From Psychromonas aquimarina ATCC BAA-1526 (lineage in GTDB: Bacteria > Pseudomonadota > Gammaproteobacteria > Enterobacterales > Psychromonadaceae), in assembly GCF_000428725.1 (NCBI RefSeq), contig NZ_AUAM01000022.1:1-64000 (forward strand): a stretch of 64,000 nucleotides of DNA. The letters run 5' to 3'. Of this stretch, positions 26,971 to 36,479 are shown piece by piece (within the stretch, counting starts at the first letter, position 1; the number at the start of each line of letters is the position of its first letter). The notes below the pieces were generated by a model. That model did no database searches, was not told the origin of the DNA, and saw nothing but the letters and a program-made list of their open reading frames with translations. The translations under genes were made by a program, and so were the position numbers.

Positions 26971-29502
26971 TTAGTGAACGCTTATCTGATCCCGGCCGGA
27001 CATTTTTGCGTCATATAACGCATTATCCGCTTCCGCCATCAGCATTTTCATCGAGTTTAATTCACTCGGGAACATGCTTGATAAACCCATACTCATAGTG
27101 ACTATCTTATTTACTTCGGAAAAACCATGTTCAATATTGGCTTCTTCAAGTGACTGGCGCATGGATTCAGCAACTTTAAGCGCCTTAGTTGCATTGCCGC
27201 CTTTAATCAACACAGCAAACTCTTCACCGCCGTAACGCGCCACAAAACTGTCATTCTCCTGAGCGGCTTTTTGTAATGCACCGGCAACCTTCTGCAGTGT
27301 CTGATCACCCTGCTCTTTCCCGTAATTGTCGTTATAAGGTTTAAACAGATCGATATCACACATCAGTACTGATAATAACTCCTGCTCTGCACCGGCCTGC
27401 TGCCAAAGCTTGGAATATTCAATATCAAAAGCACTGCGGTTGGCAATATTAGTCAGCTGATCCTGCAGTTTTTTAGCGCTCTCTTCAGGGGGCTCCTGTC
27501 CAAGTTTTTCTTCAATCTGTTTTTTAGCGGAAATATCCCGCGCCATAATCACAATACCTTTAGTATCACTCTTATCATCAGCAAATGCAGCTTTATGGAT
27601 CTCATAGCAGGACTCTGCCCCTCCCACAAATAACAGCTCTTCAAATACAACCGCTTCACCAGACTCAAGTACTTCATAATTCTGGCGCTCAATCCAGTCA
27701 ATGCGCCCGGAGGCCGACAACTCGCTGTACAGCTGACCAGCAATATCCTGTGAATTTGAGCCCATCAACTCTGCAAATGCGTTATTAGCGGCAATAACCC
27801 GGCCCTGATAATCTAACAGAGTAATAGGATCCACACTGACAGCAAATACAGAGCTTAATAATACATGCTGTTTTAATAACGCCTTCTCGGTTTCTTTACG
27901 CTGCAGGTTTTCATCTTTCAGCTGCTTGGTTAAATTATGTAACGCGGTAATATCGCTGTCTATGGTTAAAATAGCAAAAATACGGCCTTTATCATCGTAC
28001 AAAGGCACCTTGGTGATGTTAACTAAACTTAGCTGTTTATTTTTCTGCTCAACCCACTCCTGAGTATTAAATGTTTCCCCGGTCCAGACGGCCGCTTCCT
28101 GCTGCTTCTGTTTTTTAACAACATCTACCGGCATCAGATCCACAACCCGCTGCCCGGGGGCGTGCGCAACTGTAGTATTGTTGACTTTTGCCCAGCTTTT
28201 ATTACAACCGATAATAGTGCCTTTAGAAGATTTAAACGCAATCTGCTCCGGTATTGAATCGAGCACTTTACGTAATAATTCCCGCTCTTCTATTAATTTT
28301 CGCTCAGCTCTTAATAAAGCCGTCACATCTTTTAAATAACAAAGCCAAACCGTATGGTTCTGGTAATGCACTCTTTTCGCAGATATTTCAATATCATGAT
28401 AATCATCTTCAACTAACAGGCGGATCTGAGTCTCTTCAATAACAGACTGATGGCTCACTTTGTTTATAAAACGAGATAATAAAAGCTGATTTTGTGCTTC
28501 CACAAACAGGTATTTATTTTTTTTATTCTTAAATGGAAACAGTGACTTAACTTCATCATTAAGATAAAAAATGGCGTTTCCATCTAAGGAGAATATAGCC
28601 AGGGGATAAGGGGATGAATCTAAAATATCTTTAAACTGACGGTCTTTTCTGCGTTTTGAGCGGTTAAATATAAATAGCAAAACCAGTAGACAGACGATAA
28701 CCAGCAGATTGGTTGCCATTTCAATGGAAGCCCCCCAAAGAGGGCGACTTACATTTTTTACCGCTAAAGCGACTTTTTCAGGCATAGGATCCAGCTGATT
28801 TCCCCACTGAACCCATTCCAGCAGCGTCCCCTGTTCAAACGAGGTATAAACAAGCAGTTCATTGCTTGACGCATTAAGCAGTGTTTTTTTGAAAGCAACA
28901 GATAAGAGCTGATCCGCCAGACTAGGCGTACTCTGATTAGCGCTGAATAAAACTAGAGCATCAATCTCTTCATTATAAATATCCAGCAGAATTTCAAATA
29001 ACCCCAGGTACTCTTTATAAATAATATTGGGCGTTTTAGTAAAAAGCGGCAGCTGCTGTGCTTCAGCTAATAATCCGCCGACAACAACCGGTGTGTTTTT
29101 ATTAATTAATGAAGACTTAACTTCACCGGCACGCGGAGCAAAATAATAAAACTGACTGTCAATACCGATCAAAGCTGATTTTTTAAGTGTTGCTAAAGTT
29201 TTAAATTCACCTCTTAAACCGCTGTACACTGCCGGTTTATTCTCGCTAAGCAGCTGATAAATATCTTGTTTAATATAAGGAATAAAATTAACGGCAATAC
29301 CTGTCTGCAGTGACCACTCCTGCCAGTAATCCACCAGCAGACCGCGCGCTTTTTTTTGAGAATTAAAGCCCGAAAATGGTAAATTTTCATCTAAATAAAC
29401 ATTAATCTGCTGCGGTTTGGCAGATTCATTTAATACAGCCTGAACCGGGCTTAAACAAACCAGCAGCAAAGTAAGGACTGATAACAATTTCAGCATGTTC
29501 AT
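26971..29502 (-). CDS. Diguanylate cyclase with periplasmic solute-binding and PAS domains
   Basis: This 843-residue membrane sensor has a signal peptide (1-22), a periplasmic SBP_bac_3-like domain (about 30-250), a membrane segment (about 258-282), three PAS-type domains in the middle and a C-terminal GGDEF domain with intact GGEEF (ARYGGEEFAVL). It should make c-di-GMP in response to a periplasmic ligand or to cues sensed by PAS. The product-inhibition RxxD site before GGEEF appears to be missing: the spacing and residues read QENDSFVAR. The ligand cannot be deduced. Confidence 0.88.
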   Translation of the reverse strand: MNMLKLLSVLTLLLVCLSPVQAVLNESAKPQQINVYLDENLPFSGFNSQKKARGLLVDYWQEWSLQTGIAVNFIPYIKQDIYQLLSENKPAVYSGLRGEFKTLATLKKSALIGIDSQFYYFAPRAGEVKSSLINKNTPVVVGGLLAEAQQLPLFTKTPNIIYKEYLGLFEILLDIYNEEIDALVLFSANQSTPSLADQLLSVAFKKTLLNASSNELLVYTSFEQGTLLEWVQWGNQLDPMPEKVALAVKNVSRPLWGASIEMATNLLVIVCLLVLLFIFNRSKRRKDRQFKDILDSSPYPLAIFSLDGNAIFYLNDEVKSLFPFKNKKNKYLFVEAQNQLLLSRFINKVSHQSVIEETQIRLLVEDDYHDIEISAKRVHYQNHTVWLCYLKDVTALLRAERKLIEERELLRKVLDSIPEQIAFKSSKGTIIGCNKSWAKVNNTTVAHAPGQRVVDLMPVDVVKKQKQQEAAVWTGETFNTQEWVEQKNKQLSLVNITKVPLYDDKGRIFAILTIDSDITALHNLTKQLKDENLQRKETEKALLKQHVLLSSVFAVSVDPITLLDYQGRVIAANNAFAELMGSNSQDIAGQLYSELSASGRIDWIERQNYEVLESGEAVVFEELLFVGGAESCYEIHKAAFADDKSDTKGIVIMARDISAKKQIEEKLGQEPPEESAKKLQDQLTNIANRSAFDIEYSKLWQQAGAEQELLSVLMCDIDLFKPYNDNYGKEQGDQTLQKVAGALQKAAQENDSFVARYGGEEFAVLIKGGNATKALKVAESMRQSLEEANIEHGFSEVNKIVTMSMGLSSMFPSELNSMKMLMAEADNALYDAKMSGRDQISVH

Positions 29503-29677
29503 ATCTTTTCAAAAAAAGCCTGAGATATTAAGCTTAGACCACCAGGTACTTAAAGATAATTAATACCTGTTTTTTGAGTGACGTAACTTGCTGACCTTCA
29601 CAGTTTATTCTCTTGGCCTGTCTTTTATTCTTGTCTCAATGCTGCTGATTAATGGAGCATTTTAAGTTTTCCGGCAG

Positions 29678-30583
29678 TTATAGAGCAGTTCCCTGCCCGC
29701 CGAGCTCCTGCATCAGTTTCCCCATTCTATTCTGTACCGGCCAGCGTTTTTCACACCATAGCGGTGCTAACAGTTCATCAATCTTTGCAGTTGCGGAAAT
29801 TCGATGGAAAACAACTTCTTGCGGAGTGGCACGAATTAAAGATACAGCAGCCTGACTGTACTGCTCTAAAGACAATGTGGACAGCCTGCCTGCCTGCCAG
29901 GATTTTTCCATCGTTGCACCGCGTACAACATGCAGCGGATGCAGTTTCAGACCGTCAACCCCGCTATTAATAACCTGTTCTAATGTCTGCTGATAATCGA
30001 TCTGAGTTTCACCGGGCAGTCCTAATATAAGATGAGTACACACTTTGATGCCGCGTGCCCGTGCCTTAACACAGACGGAGTGATATTCAGCAAAACCGTG
30101 ACCGCGGTTAATACGTTTAAGCGTTTTATCATTGGCAGACTGCAGCCCTAGCTCTAACCACACTTCAAAGCCGCGAAACAGATAGCTGCTTAATAAATTT
30201 AAAACTTCATCGGAAACGCAGTCCGGCCGGGTACCTACACAGATACCGACAATATTATTATTTTCAACGGCTTGTTCATAGAGCCCGGCAAGCTGATTAA
30301 TTTCAGCATAAGTGCTGGTATATGCCTGAAAATAAGCAAGATACTTTCTCGCTTTATGGGAAACCTCCTGTGCACGTAAATGCAGCTGCCTGCTGATACT
30401 CTGCTGAGCCTGACTTTCATCGGCAAAAGCCGCGACATTACAAAAAGTACAGCCGCCTCTGCCCAGAGTACCGTCACGGTTCGGACAGCTGAAGTCGCCA
30501 TGCAGAGTTAATTTATGAACTTTCTCACCATAACGTTTTTTAAGATCGGCACCTAAAGTGTTTACATAATCGGTCAGCTGCAT
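29678..30583 (-). CDS. yhcC: TIGR01212-family radical SAM protein YhcC
   Basis: This 301-residue protein has a radical SAM cluster motif near the N-terminus. The first cysteine is in DFSCPNRDG, and CTFC follows in GRGGCTFCN, a CX(n)CX2C spacing longer than the classical CX3CX2C and typical of the Elp3-like YhcC group. Other motifs are IGVGTRPDC-like (CVGTRPDCVSDE) and GLPGET. It is thought to act on tRNA or another macromolecule, but the reaction is not established. Confidence 0.9.
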   Translation of the reverse strand: MQLTDYVNTLGADLKKRYGEKVHKLTLHGDFSCPNRDGTLGRGGCTFCNVAAFADESQAQQSISRQLHLRAQEVSHKARKYLAYFQAYTSTYAEINQLAGLYEQAVENNNIVGICVGTRPDCVSDEVLNLLSSYLFRGFEVWLELGLQSANDKTLKRINRGHGFAEYHSVCVKARARGIKVCTHLILGLPGETQIDYQQTLEQVINSGVDGLKLHPLHVVRGATMEKSWQAGRLSTLSLEQYSQAAVSLIRATPQEVVFHRISATAKIDELLAPLWCEKRWPVQNRMGKLMQELGGQGTAL

Positions 30584-30602
30584 GCACTGTTCCCCTAATA
30601 AT

Positions 30603-30632
30603 AAAAAAGGCCACTATGCAGTGACCTTTTAT
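30603..30632 (-). terminator. Terminator of the beta-barrel protein gene
   Basis: A hairpin with arms AAAAGGCCACT and AGTGACCTTTT (one mismatch) is followed on the minus strand by T residues. It lies 22 nt after the stop codon at 30654. Confidence 0.8.
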
Positions 30633-30653
30633 AACTAATCTGTTTATATACAA

Positions 30654-31298
30654 TTAAAATGCAAAGGTAAAATCAGCCCACACTTCGCCGTCATTATTAA
30701 GATGAGCAGACAATGCCACATCCTTTGCAACCTGATAACCAACATCAGCGGTTATATCCAGATCGTTAATATCGATACCGTTTACCGCATATTTATAACT
30801 TGGTGTTGCTCCAAACCATAAAGCACGATTAACTGAGTAACGAACAGCAGCATCAATTTCAATATAAGTGGTAGAGCTCATATTATCACCCCACATTAAA
30901 CCTAAATTCATTGACGGATAAATTATAATATTCTGCTCTGCCAGCGGGATTTTTTTGATCACACCAACGGAAGCCTGATCATAATCATCTGCCCAGCGGG
31001 TATCAAAAGAAAATCCCGTATCATTAGCGGTATTAAATGCAAAATAATTCACATTGTAATAGTCGAGATCATGTTTTGCTTCAACACTAAGCTGCTGTTT
31101 AAACTGACCGCCTAAATAGCCGCCGACAGCACCGTAAACATCAACACCTTCGGTACCGACACCCACACCGGCACGAGAGTATATAGCCGTAGGATCGCTA
31201 AAATCTACCCAGCTGCTTTTATTATCAGCAGCGGCCTGAAAGCTTAAGACACACAGCAGTGAAGCTCCCAGACTTTTTACATTTTTAAATTTAAGCAT
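30654..31298 (-). CDS. Predicted outer-membrane beta-barrel protein, function unknown
   Basis: From the ATG at 31298 the protein has 214 residues, with a signal peptide ending near SFQAAA. The rest shows alternating polar and aromatic beta strands, for example VDVYGAVGGYLGG and ALWFGATPSYKYAV, and a C-terminal aromatic residue (ADFTFAF), the usual outer-membrane barrel signal. I do not recognise a named family with certainty. A GTG start at 31307 is possible. Confidence 0.7.
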   Translation of the reverse strand: MLKFKNVKSLGASLLCVLSFQAAADNKSSWVDFSDPTAIYSRAGVGVGTEGVDVYGAVGGYLGGQFKQQLSVEAKHDLDYYNVNYFAFNTANDTGFSFDTRWADDYDQASVGVIKKIPLAEQNIIIYPSMNLGLMWGDNMSSTTYIEIDAAVRYSVNRALWFGATPSYKYAVNGIDINDLDITADVGYQVAKDVALSAHLNNDGEVWADFTFAF

Positions 31299-31312
31299 GC
31301 TTATCACAAACC

Positions 31313-32584
31313 TTATTTCCAGATAAATAAATTAAACAGACGTTTACCGCGTTTAATCACAGTGTACTTTCCAAATAATGCGTCTGCTTTTAATAAAACC
31401 GCTTCACTGTCTGTCTGTTTTTCACCGTTAACAGTAACAGCACCATTATGAGTAAATTCACGCGCCATCTTATTTGATTTAGCAAGCTCACAGCTGGTTA
31501 GAAGCTCTACTAAAGATTTTTCGCTCTGTTCAACTTCAGTTGTAGGAAGTCCGTCCTGTGCAAGCTGTGCTAAATCAGATTCGCTTAACGAGCTTAAATC
31601 GCCAGAGAATAACGCTTCAGTAATACGCTGCGCTGAAGCTAAACCTTCTTCACCATGTACTAAACGTGTAACTTCAACCGCTAAGATACCCTGGCCTTCA
31701 GGACGGCCTTGAATTGTTTTATCTTTCTCTTCAATCGCTTCAATCTGTTCAATTGAAAGGAAAGTAAAGTAGCGCAGGAACTTGTAAACATCAGCATCTA
31801 ATGTAGTGATCCAGAACTGGAAAAATGCATAAGGCGATGTTTTGGCAGCATCAAGCCAGATTGTACCGGACTCTGTTTTACCAAATTTAGTACCATCCGA
31901 TTTAGTTACCAGCGGCAGTGTTAAACCAAATACTTTTTCTTTATTCATGCGCCGAGTCAGTTCGATACCGCCGGTGATATTACCCCACTGATCTGAACCA
32001 CCGATCTGCAGTGAACAGCCCGTTGCTTTGTTTAAAGCGGCAAAGTCATATGACTGCAGCAGCATGTAGCTGAACTCTGTGAAAGAGATACCAGAGCCTT
32101 CACGTTCGATACGCTGTCTTACTGACTCTTTCTGAATCATAGCGTTAACACTGAAGTGCTTACCTACATCACGTAAAAACGAGATGCTGTCCATCTGCCC
32201 GATCCAGTCAAGATTGTTTACAACTTCAGCGGCATTTTCATGATCGCCAAATTCGACAAAAGCACTTACCTGCTTCTTAATTTTACCAACCCAGTCGCCG
32301 ACAACATCATCGGTGTTTAATTTACGCTCATTCGCTTTAAAACTAGGATCACCGATTAAACCCGTTGCGCCGCCGACTAAAGCTAACGGCTTATGTCCGG
32401 CTTCCTGAAAGCGTTTTAATGTAAGTAACGGTACTAAGCTGCCGATATGCAGGCTGTCGGCAGTCGGATCAAAACCACAATAAAGTGTCTGGCAGCCGCT
32501 TGATAAATGTTCATGTAATTCTTGGTCAGCTGTTGTTTGCGCAACAAGGCCGCGCGCTTTTAAGTCTTCAAGTAAGGCATTCAT
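31313..32584 (-). CDS. tyrS: Tyrosyl-tRNA synthetase
   Basis: This 423-residue class I synthetase attaches tyrosine to tRNA-Tyr. It has the HIGH-type motif HIGS ([11 protein letters not shown]) and the KMSKS-type motif KFGKT ([12 protein letters not shown]), plus a C-terminal S4-like RNA-binding domain (about 350-420). Length is normal. It lies just upstream of the barrel protein gene, with only 14 bp between them, and is divergent from mtnN. Confidence 0.97.
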   Translation of the reverse strand: MNALLEDLKARGLVAQTTADQELHEHLSSGCQTLYCGFDPTADSLHIGSLVPLLTLKRFQEAGHKPLALVGGATGLIGDPSFKANERKLNTDDVVGDWVGKIKKQVSAFVEFGDHENAAEVVNNLDWIGQMDSISFLRDVGKHFSVNAMIQKESVRQRIEREGSGISFTEFSYMLLQSYDFAALNKATGCSLQIGGSDQWGNITGGIELTRRMNKEKVFGLTLPLVTKSDGTKFGKTESGTIWLDAAKTSPYAFFQFWITTLDADVYKFLRYFTFLSIEQIEAIEEKDKTIQGRPEGQGILAVEVTRLVHGEEGLASAQRITEALFSGDLSSLSESDLAQLAQDGLPTTEVEQSEKSLVELLTSCELAKSNKMAREFTHNGAVTVNGEKQTDSEAVLLKADALFGKYTVIKRGKRLFNLFIWK

Positions 32585-32731
32585 TGTTTTAGGTTCCTGA
32601 TTCTGTACTAATTTATTATTTATTGTGCGAGATTTTACACAGTTCGGAGCAACAAAAACACCATAGAGTGAAGATCTAACTAAGAATATGCTAACATTAT
32701 GACTTTAATAGAATTCCAAAGAGTAGATAAG

Positions 32732-33427
32732 ATGAAAATAGGCATTATTGGTGCAATGGATGAAGAAGTTGAAATCCTGAAGTCACATATGAACAACATT
32801 GATACAACTGTTATTGCAGGTTGTGAGTTTTACCAGGGTGAATTAAATGGTAAACAGGTTATCTTAACTAAGTCTGGAATCGGCAAAGTTGCAGCGGCAG
32901 TTGCTACCACATTATTATTGGAAAAATTCCAGCCTGACACGGTAATTAATACCGGCTCTGCAGGCGGATATGATACCAGCTTAAGCGTTGGTGATATTGT
33001 TATCTCTACCGAAGTACGTTTTCATGACGTTGATTTAACTGCATTTGGTTATGAAATCGGGCAGATGGCGCAGTTACCGCCGGCCTTTCCAGCAGATCCA
33101 AAGCTTATCGATATCGCACAGCAGGCAGCTGAAACATTAGATGATCTGAAAATTATCCAGGGTTTAATCTGTACCGGTGATATTTTTATGGCGGATCCGA
33201 CTAAGGCTGAAACTGCACGTAATAACTTCCCTGCCATGGCTGCTTGTGAAATGGAAGCTGCGGCTATTGCCCAGGTTTGTTATCAGTTTAAAGTCCCGTT
33301 TGTGATCATTCGTTCATTATCTGATATAGCGGGTAAAAAGTCAGAGCTCTCATTTGAGGAATATCTTCCAATTGCAGGCAAAAATGCATCTATACTGGTC
33401 GAAGCTATTCTCAACCGCCTGGGTTAA
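32732..33427 (+). CDS. mtnN: 5'-methylthioadenosine/S-adenosylhomocysteine nucleosidase
   Basis: This enzyme of about 231 residues hydrolyses methylthioadenosine and S-adenosylhomocysteine, recycling methionine and feeding autoinducer-2 precursor formation. The N-terminus MKIGIIGAMDEEVE is the family signature. Catalytic residues lie in MEAAAIAQ and RSLSDIA. The ATG at 32732 is chosen because of that signature and the GAG upstream at 32721. It is followed with no gap by cbiB. Confidence 0.96.
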   Translation: MKIGIIGAMDEEVEILKSHMNNIDTTVIAGCEFYQGELNGKQVILTKSGIGKVAAAVATTLLLEKFQPDTVINTGSAGGYDTSLSVGDIVISTEVRFHDVDLTAFGYEIGQMAQLPPAFPADPKLIDIAQQAAETLDDLKIIQGLICTGDIFMADPTKAETARNNFPAMAACEMEAAAIAQVCYQFKVPFVIIRSLSDIAGKKSELSFEEYLPIAGKNASILVEAILNRLG

Positions 33428-34408
33428 ATGGATAATTTTCTGGCTTTTATCGAACAGTACAGCACTTATTTTAGTTTTATAAGCGCTGCACTGTGTTCAT
33501 TTTTTATCTCTCTGCCGAAAGACCTGAATCCCCTGTCAGCAGTTGAGCTGATGTTTCGTCAGATAGCCAGAAAAGTAAATATTGAAGAGCGCAGTGACGG
33601 TTATAAACGCCTGGCAAGCATCTTATCAATCAGCCTGATCTACTTCCCATGTATCTTAATTATCAGCCAGTTATATAACGTTGTATTCCAGCCTGTCATT
33701 TTAGATATCTTATTATTATTCCTGCTCTTGTCCTGGCATGATAAAAAGCTAACCTATCTGCAGGTAAGTGATGCATTAAAAACAAAGAACCTTGCTCTGG
33801 CAAAATTCAAATTAGCATCATTAACCCAGCGTGAAACAAAACCTCTATCCTTAATGGGCATTAATAAAGCCAGTATTGAGTCCATGGTGCTGCAGTTAAC
33901 TGCATCCTGGTTTGCGGTAATCTTCTGGTATCTGTTAACGGGAGTATACGGTGCAGTTCTTTACCGCACTATACAAATTTGTGCCCAGCAGTGGAACTGC
34001 AAACAGGAGAGTTTTCAAACCATTGCCGGCATCCCTTCCGTTATATATTCAACCCTGTTATTTCCAGTACACCTGATTGTCAGCTTTACCTTCGCTTTAT
34101 ATGATAAACCCCTAGAAAACTTGCCTAAAAAATTCAAGCAAAGCATTCACTGGCATCACTTTTCTTCCGGGTTAATGCTCGCAAGTTTTGCGCTCAGCAT
34201 GCAGATTGAACTGGGAGGAGTACGCCTATACCAGAAGAACAAGGTAACCTACTCAACACTGGGTTACGGCGGCGCACCGGGCATAGATAAAATTGAACAG
34301 TCCCTGCAGCGCCTAAGTCTAAGTGCATGGTTCTGGCTGACCTGCATTAGCGGTTATACTTTTTTTCCGCTTTTACTTGAATTCATCACCCTGAATAATC
34401 ATTCATAA
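33428..34408 (+). CDS. cbiB: Adenosylcobinamide-phosphate synthase family protein CbiB/CobD
   Basis: This 326-residue polytopic membrane protein has at least five hydrophobic segments. Family-like motifs include the loop LGYGGAPGIDKIEQSLQRL split by short spacers, and conserved tryptophan/histidine stretches. CbiB joins aminopropanol phosphate (or threonine phosphate-derived arm) to cobyric acid during cobalamin synthesis. The start codon directly follows the mtnN stop. cobU (late nucleotide-loop step) lies 1.4 kb on. No early corrin-ring genes are seen, so this may serve salvage. Confidence 0.75.
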   Translation: MDNFLAFIEQYSTYFSFISAALCSFFISLPKDLNPLSAVELMFRQIARKVNIEERSDGYKRLASILSISLIYFPCILIISQLYNVVFQPVILDILLLFLLLSWHDKKLTYLQVSDALKTKNLALAKFKLASLTQRETKPLSLMGINKASIESMVLQLTASWFAVIFWYLLTGVYGAVLYRTIQICAQQWNCKQESFQTIAGIPSVIYSTLLFPVHLIVSFTFALYDKPLENLPKKFKQSIHWHHFSSGLMLASFALSMQIELGGVRLYQKNKVTYSTLGYGGAPGIDKIEQSLQRLSLSAWFWLTCISGYTFFPLLLEFITLNNHS

Positions 34409-34443
34409 TTTTAAGCACTGCGGCACAGTTATGCGGGCCATGG

Positions 34444-34659
34444 TTAACTATTTTCTATTCTAAAACCTATCTTAAGAGTCACCTGAAAGTGAGCGACTTT
34501 ACCGTCAACAATATGACCACGAGTTTCAACAACCTCAAACCAGTCCATATTTTTAACACTCTTACTGCATTCAGCAATAGCGTTGCAGACAGCATCTTCA
34601 ATACTGACTTTAGATGAGCCGACTATTTCCAGTTTTTTATAAGTGTGGTGTTCAGACAT
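34444..34659 (-). CDS. Dodecin family flavin-binding protein
   Basis: This 71-residue protein has the dodecin pattern: KKLEIVGSSKVSIEDAVCNA, with the conserved W in KNMDWFEVVE and the strand HFQVTLKIGFRIE. Dodecins form 12-subunit shells that store or buffer flavins. It is a monocistronic gene with AGGAG upstream of the ATG. Confidence 0.93.
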   Translation of the reverse strand: MSEHHTYKKLEIVGSSKVSIEDAVCNAIAECSKSVKNMDWFEVVETRGHIVDGKVAHFQVTLKIGFRIENS

Positions 34660-34740
34660 ATCAAGCTCCTGTATTAATGAAGAAGGATAGTCAAAACTAT
34701 AGTTGAATAATAATTACTTTGCTAAAACGCTCTTTGACTA

Positions 34741-35004
34741 GGGCCTGTTTATCTTTGCTCTTTGTTCCTGCTGGAGGCTATTTTTGTGCTCAGCAAGGCA
34801 GAAGTCATACAGTGTAGTCACTCTACATTAATGACTGATAACGAAGTTGAGTGTAAAAATAGCCCCAGCCCTTCGGGTTGAGGCTGAAAATTCCTCACTC
34901 TGTGTTGCTCATCACTCATTTAGAACAACTAAACTTCACTCTTCGCGCCTTGATTGAGAAACTTTCAGGCTCAACAGGGGCAATTTTCAAAGATAAACAG
35001 GCCC
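34741..35004. mobile_element. MITE with perfect terminal inverted repeats and TA flanks
   Basis: The ends GGGCCTGTTTATCTTTG and CAAAGATAAACAGGCCC are exact complements (17 bp) and each is flanked by TA. A TA target-site duplication fits mobilisation by an IS630/Tc1-mariner-like transposase (inference). The 264-bp interior has no coding frame. It lies between the dodecin gene and fklB. Confidence 0.85.
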
Positions 35005-35019
35005 TAATTTAAAATAATA

Positions 35020-35054
35020 AAAAAGCCCCTAACCTGTAACCAGATTAGGGGCTT
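35020..35054 (-). terminator. Terminator of fklB
   Basis: The perfect 10-bp stem AAGCCCCTAA/TTAGGGGCTT is followed on the minus strand by a T run. It lies just past the fklB stop codon. Confidence 0.9.
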
Positions 35055-35092
35055 GAATATTTTCAGCTCCCGTTAAATAACGGAGTCTGGAA

Positions 35093-35713
35093 TTATTTAA
35101 CGTCTAATAATTCAACTTCAAATACTAATGTAGCATGAGGACCGATTGCAGCACCTGCGCCGCGCTCGCCGTATGCAAGATCAGAAGGGATAGTCAGCTT
35201 GTATTTTGAACCAACAGTCATAAGCTGCAGCGCTTCAGTCCAGCCTGCGATAACACCGCCAACTGGGAATTCAACAGGCTCACCGCGTTCAACAGAGCTG
35301 TCAAATACTTTACCGTCAGTTAAAGAACCGTGGTAATGAACGCTTACTGTAGATTCTGCAGTTGGTTTTTCACCTTCACCAGCAGTGATCACTTCGTACT
35401 GAAGACCAGACTCAGTAACAACAACACCTTCTTTTTTAGCATTTTCAGCCAGGTAAGCTGCACCGGCAGCGCCTAATACTTTAGCCTGCTCTGCAGCTGC
35501 AGCCTGCATGCGCTCAGAAATAACCTGGAATGCAGCTTGTAAGTCTGCTTGAGCAACTTTACTTTCAGCACCGGCAAATGCGTCTGCGATACCAGCAGCA
35601 ACAGCTGAGATTTCCAGTCCGTCAAAAGGGTTAGAAGCAAGCTGCTCGCCCATCTGTAGGCCAATACCGTAACTTGCTTGTTGTTCTTGTGTGTTCAGTT
35701 GTAATTCAGACAT
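35093..35713 (-). CDS. fklB: FKBP-type peptidyl-prolyl isomerase (22 kDa, FklB)
   Basis: This 206-residue protein has an N-terminal helical dimerisation region (1-90) and a C-terminal FKBP domain (about 95-205). The active-site aromatic and acidic residues are present: VHYHGSLTDGKVFDSS, PVEFPVGGVIAGW and the loop AYGERGAGAAIGPHATL in pieces. There is no signal peptide, so the product is cytoplasmic, unlike FkpA. It assists folding by isomerising proline bonds. Confidence 0.95.
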   Translation of the reverse strand: MSELQLNTQEQQASYGIGLQMGEQLASNPFDGLEISAVAAGIADAFAGAESKVAQADLQAAFQVISERMQAAAAEQAKVLGAAGAAYLAENAKKEGVVVTESGLQYEVITAGEGEKPTAESTVSVHYHGSLTDGKVFDSSVERGEPVEFPVGGVIAGWTEALQLMTVGSKYKLTIPSDLAYGERGAGAAIGPHATLVFEVELLDVK

Positions 35714-35836
35714 ATTTGTTCTCTTATTGAATGAGGGGATGTAGTTAATAAAACACCCCTTGTTAACGATTTATATTAATATGGGGAGGCGAATTTATTT
35801 TTAAAGGCCTAAAACAAAATAATTTTAATTTATTTT

Positions 35837-36397
35837 TCACTGTGTATCTGTTTTTATTGTCTGCGCTATTCCGGCGGTTACTAAGGTAACCCGATCCGCT
35901 AAGGCCGCCGCCTGCTGATTTAATTCACCCAGCTTATCTGCATAGCAGCGCATCAGCTTGCTTTCACCAATCAGACCGCAGCCGACCTCGCCTGTGACAA
36001 TAACAACCTTTGCCTGTAACTGACTAAGTTCACTGATAAACTTATTCTTAACTGACTCATAATCTGCAATACAGGCTTTTAACGGCTTATCCTGGGACAG
36101 ATACCAGCCGACCCAGGTTGATAAACATTCAATTAAAATCAGCTGGCCTGGTTTATTATACTGCTCAAGATAAACCTGCAGATCCTGCTCTTTATAATCC
36201 AGTTCACAGGTGCTGATTTTACTGTCCCGATGCAGCTGATGTCTGGCAATGCGGCTTTTTGTTTCTTCGCCGATCGCCACACTGGTGGCAATATAAACAG
36301 CCTGCTGCTGACTGTCCTGTTCAAGCCACATCTTTAATCTGTTTTCAGCAAAATCACTTTTGCCGCTGCGCACACCGCCGATCACTAATTCCAGCAT
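35837..36397 (-). CDS. cobU: Adenosylcobinamide kinase/guanylyltransferase
   Basis: This 186-residue bifunctional enzyme phosphorylates adenosylcobinamide and adds GMP in the nucleotide-loop branch of cobalamin assembly. The P-loop GGVRSGKSDFAE lies at residues 7-18. The family motif TGEVGCGLIGESKLMRCYAD and the conserved histidine of RHQLHRD are visible. It lies between fklB and dnaJ; cobS and cobT are not in this window. Confidence 0.95.
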   Translation of the reverse strand: MLELVIGGVRSGKSDFAENRLKMWLEQDSQQQAVYIATSVAIGEETKSRIARHQLHRDSKISTCELDYKEQDLQVYLEQYNKPGQLILIECLSTWVGWYLSQDKPLKACIADYESVKNKFISELSQLQAKVVIVTGEVGCGLIGESKLMRCYADKLGELNQQAAALADRVTLVTAGIAQTIKTDTQ

Positions 36398-36409
36398 TTG
36401 ACCTCCTAT

Positions 36410-36451
36410 AAAAAAGCCGCCTTTACGGTACTATATAACGTAAAGACGGCT
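36410..36451 (-). terminator. Terminator of dnaJ
   Basis: The 13-bp stem (AGCCGCCTTTACG with its complement, one mismatch) is followed on the minus strand by TTTTTT. It lies just after the dnaJ stop codon and ends the grpE-dnaK-dnaJ cluster. Confidence 0.9.
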
Positions 36452-36479
36452 CCAGAATAAGTTGATTTTTATTATCGAC

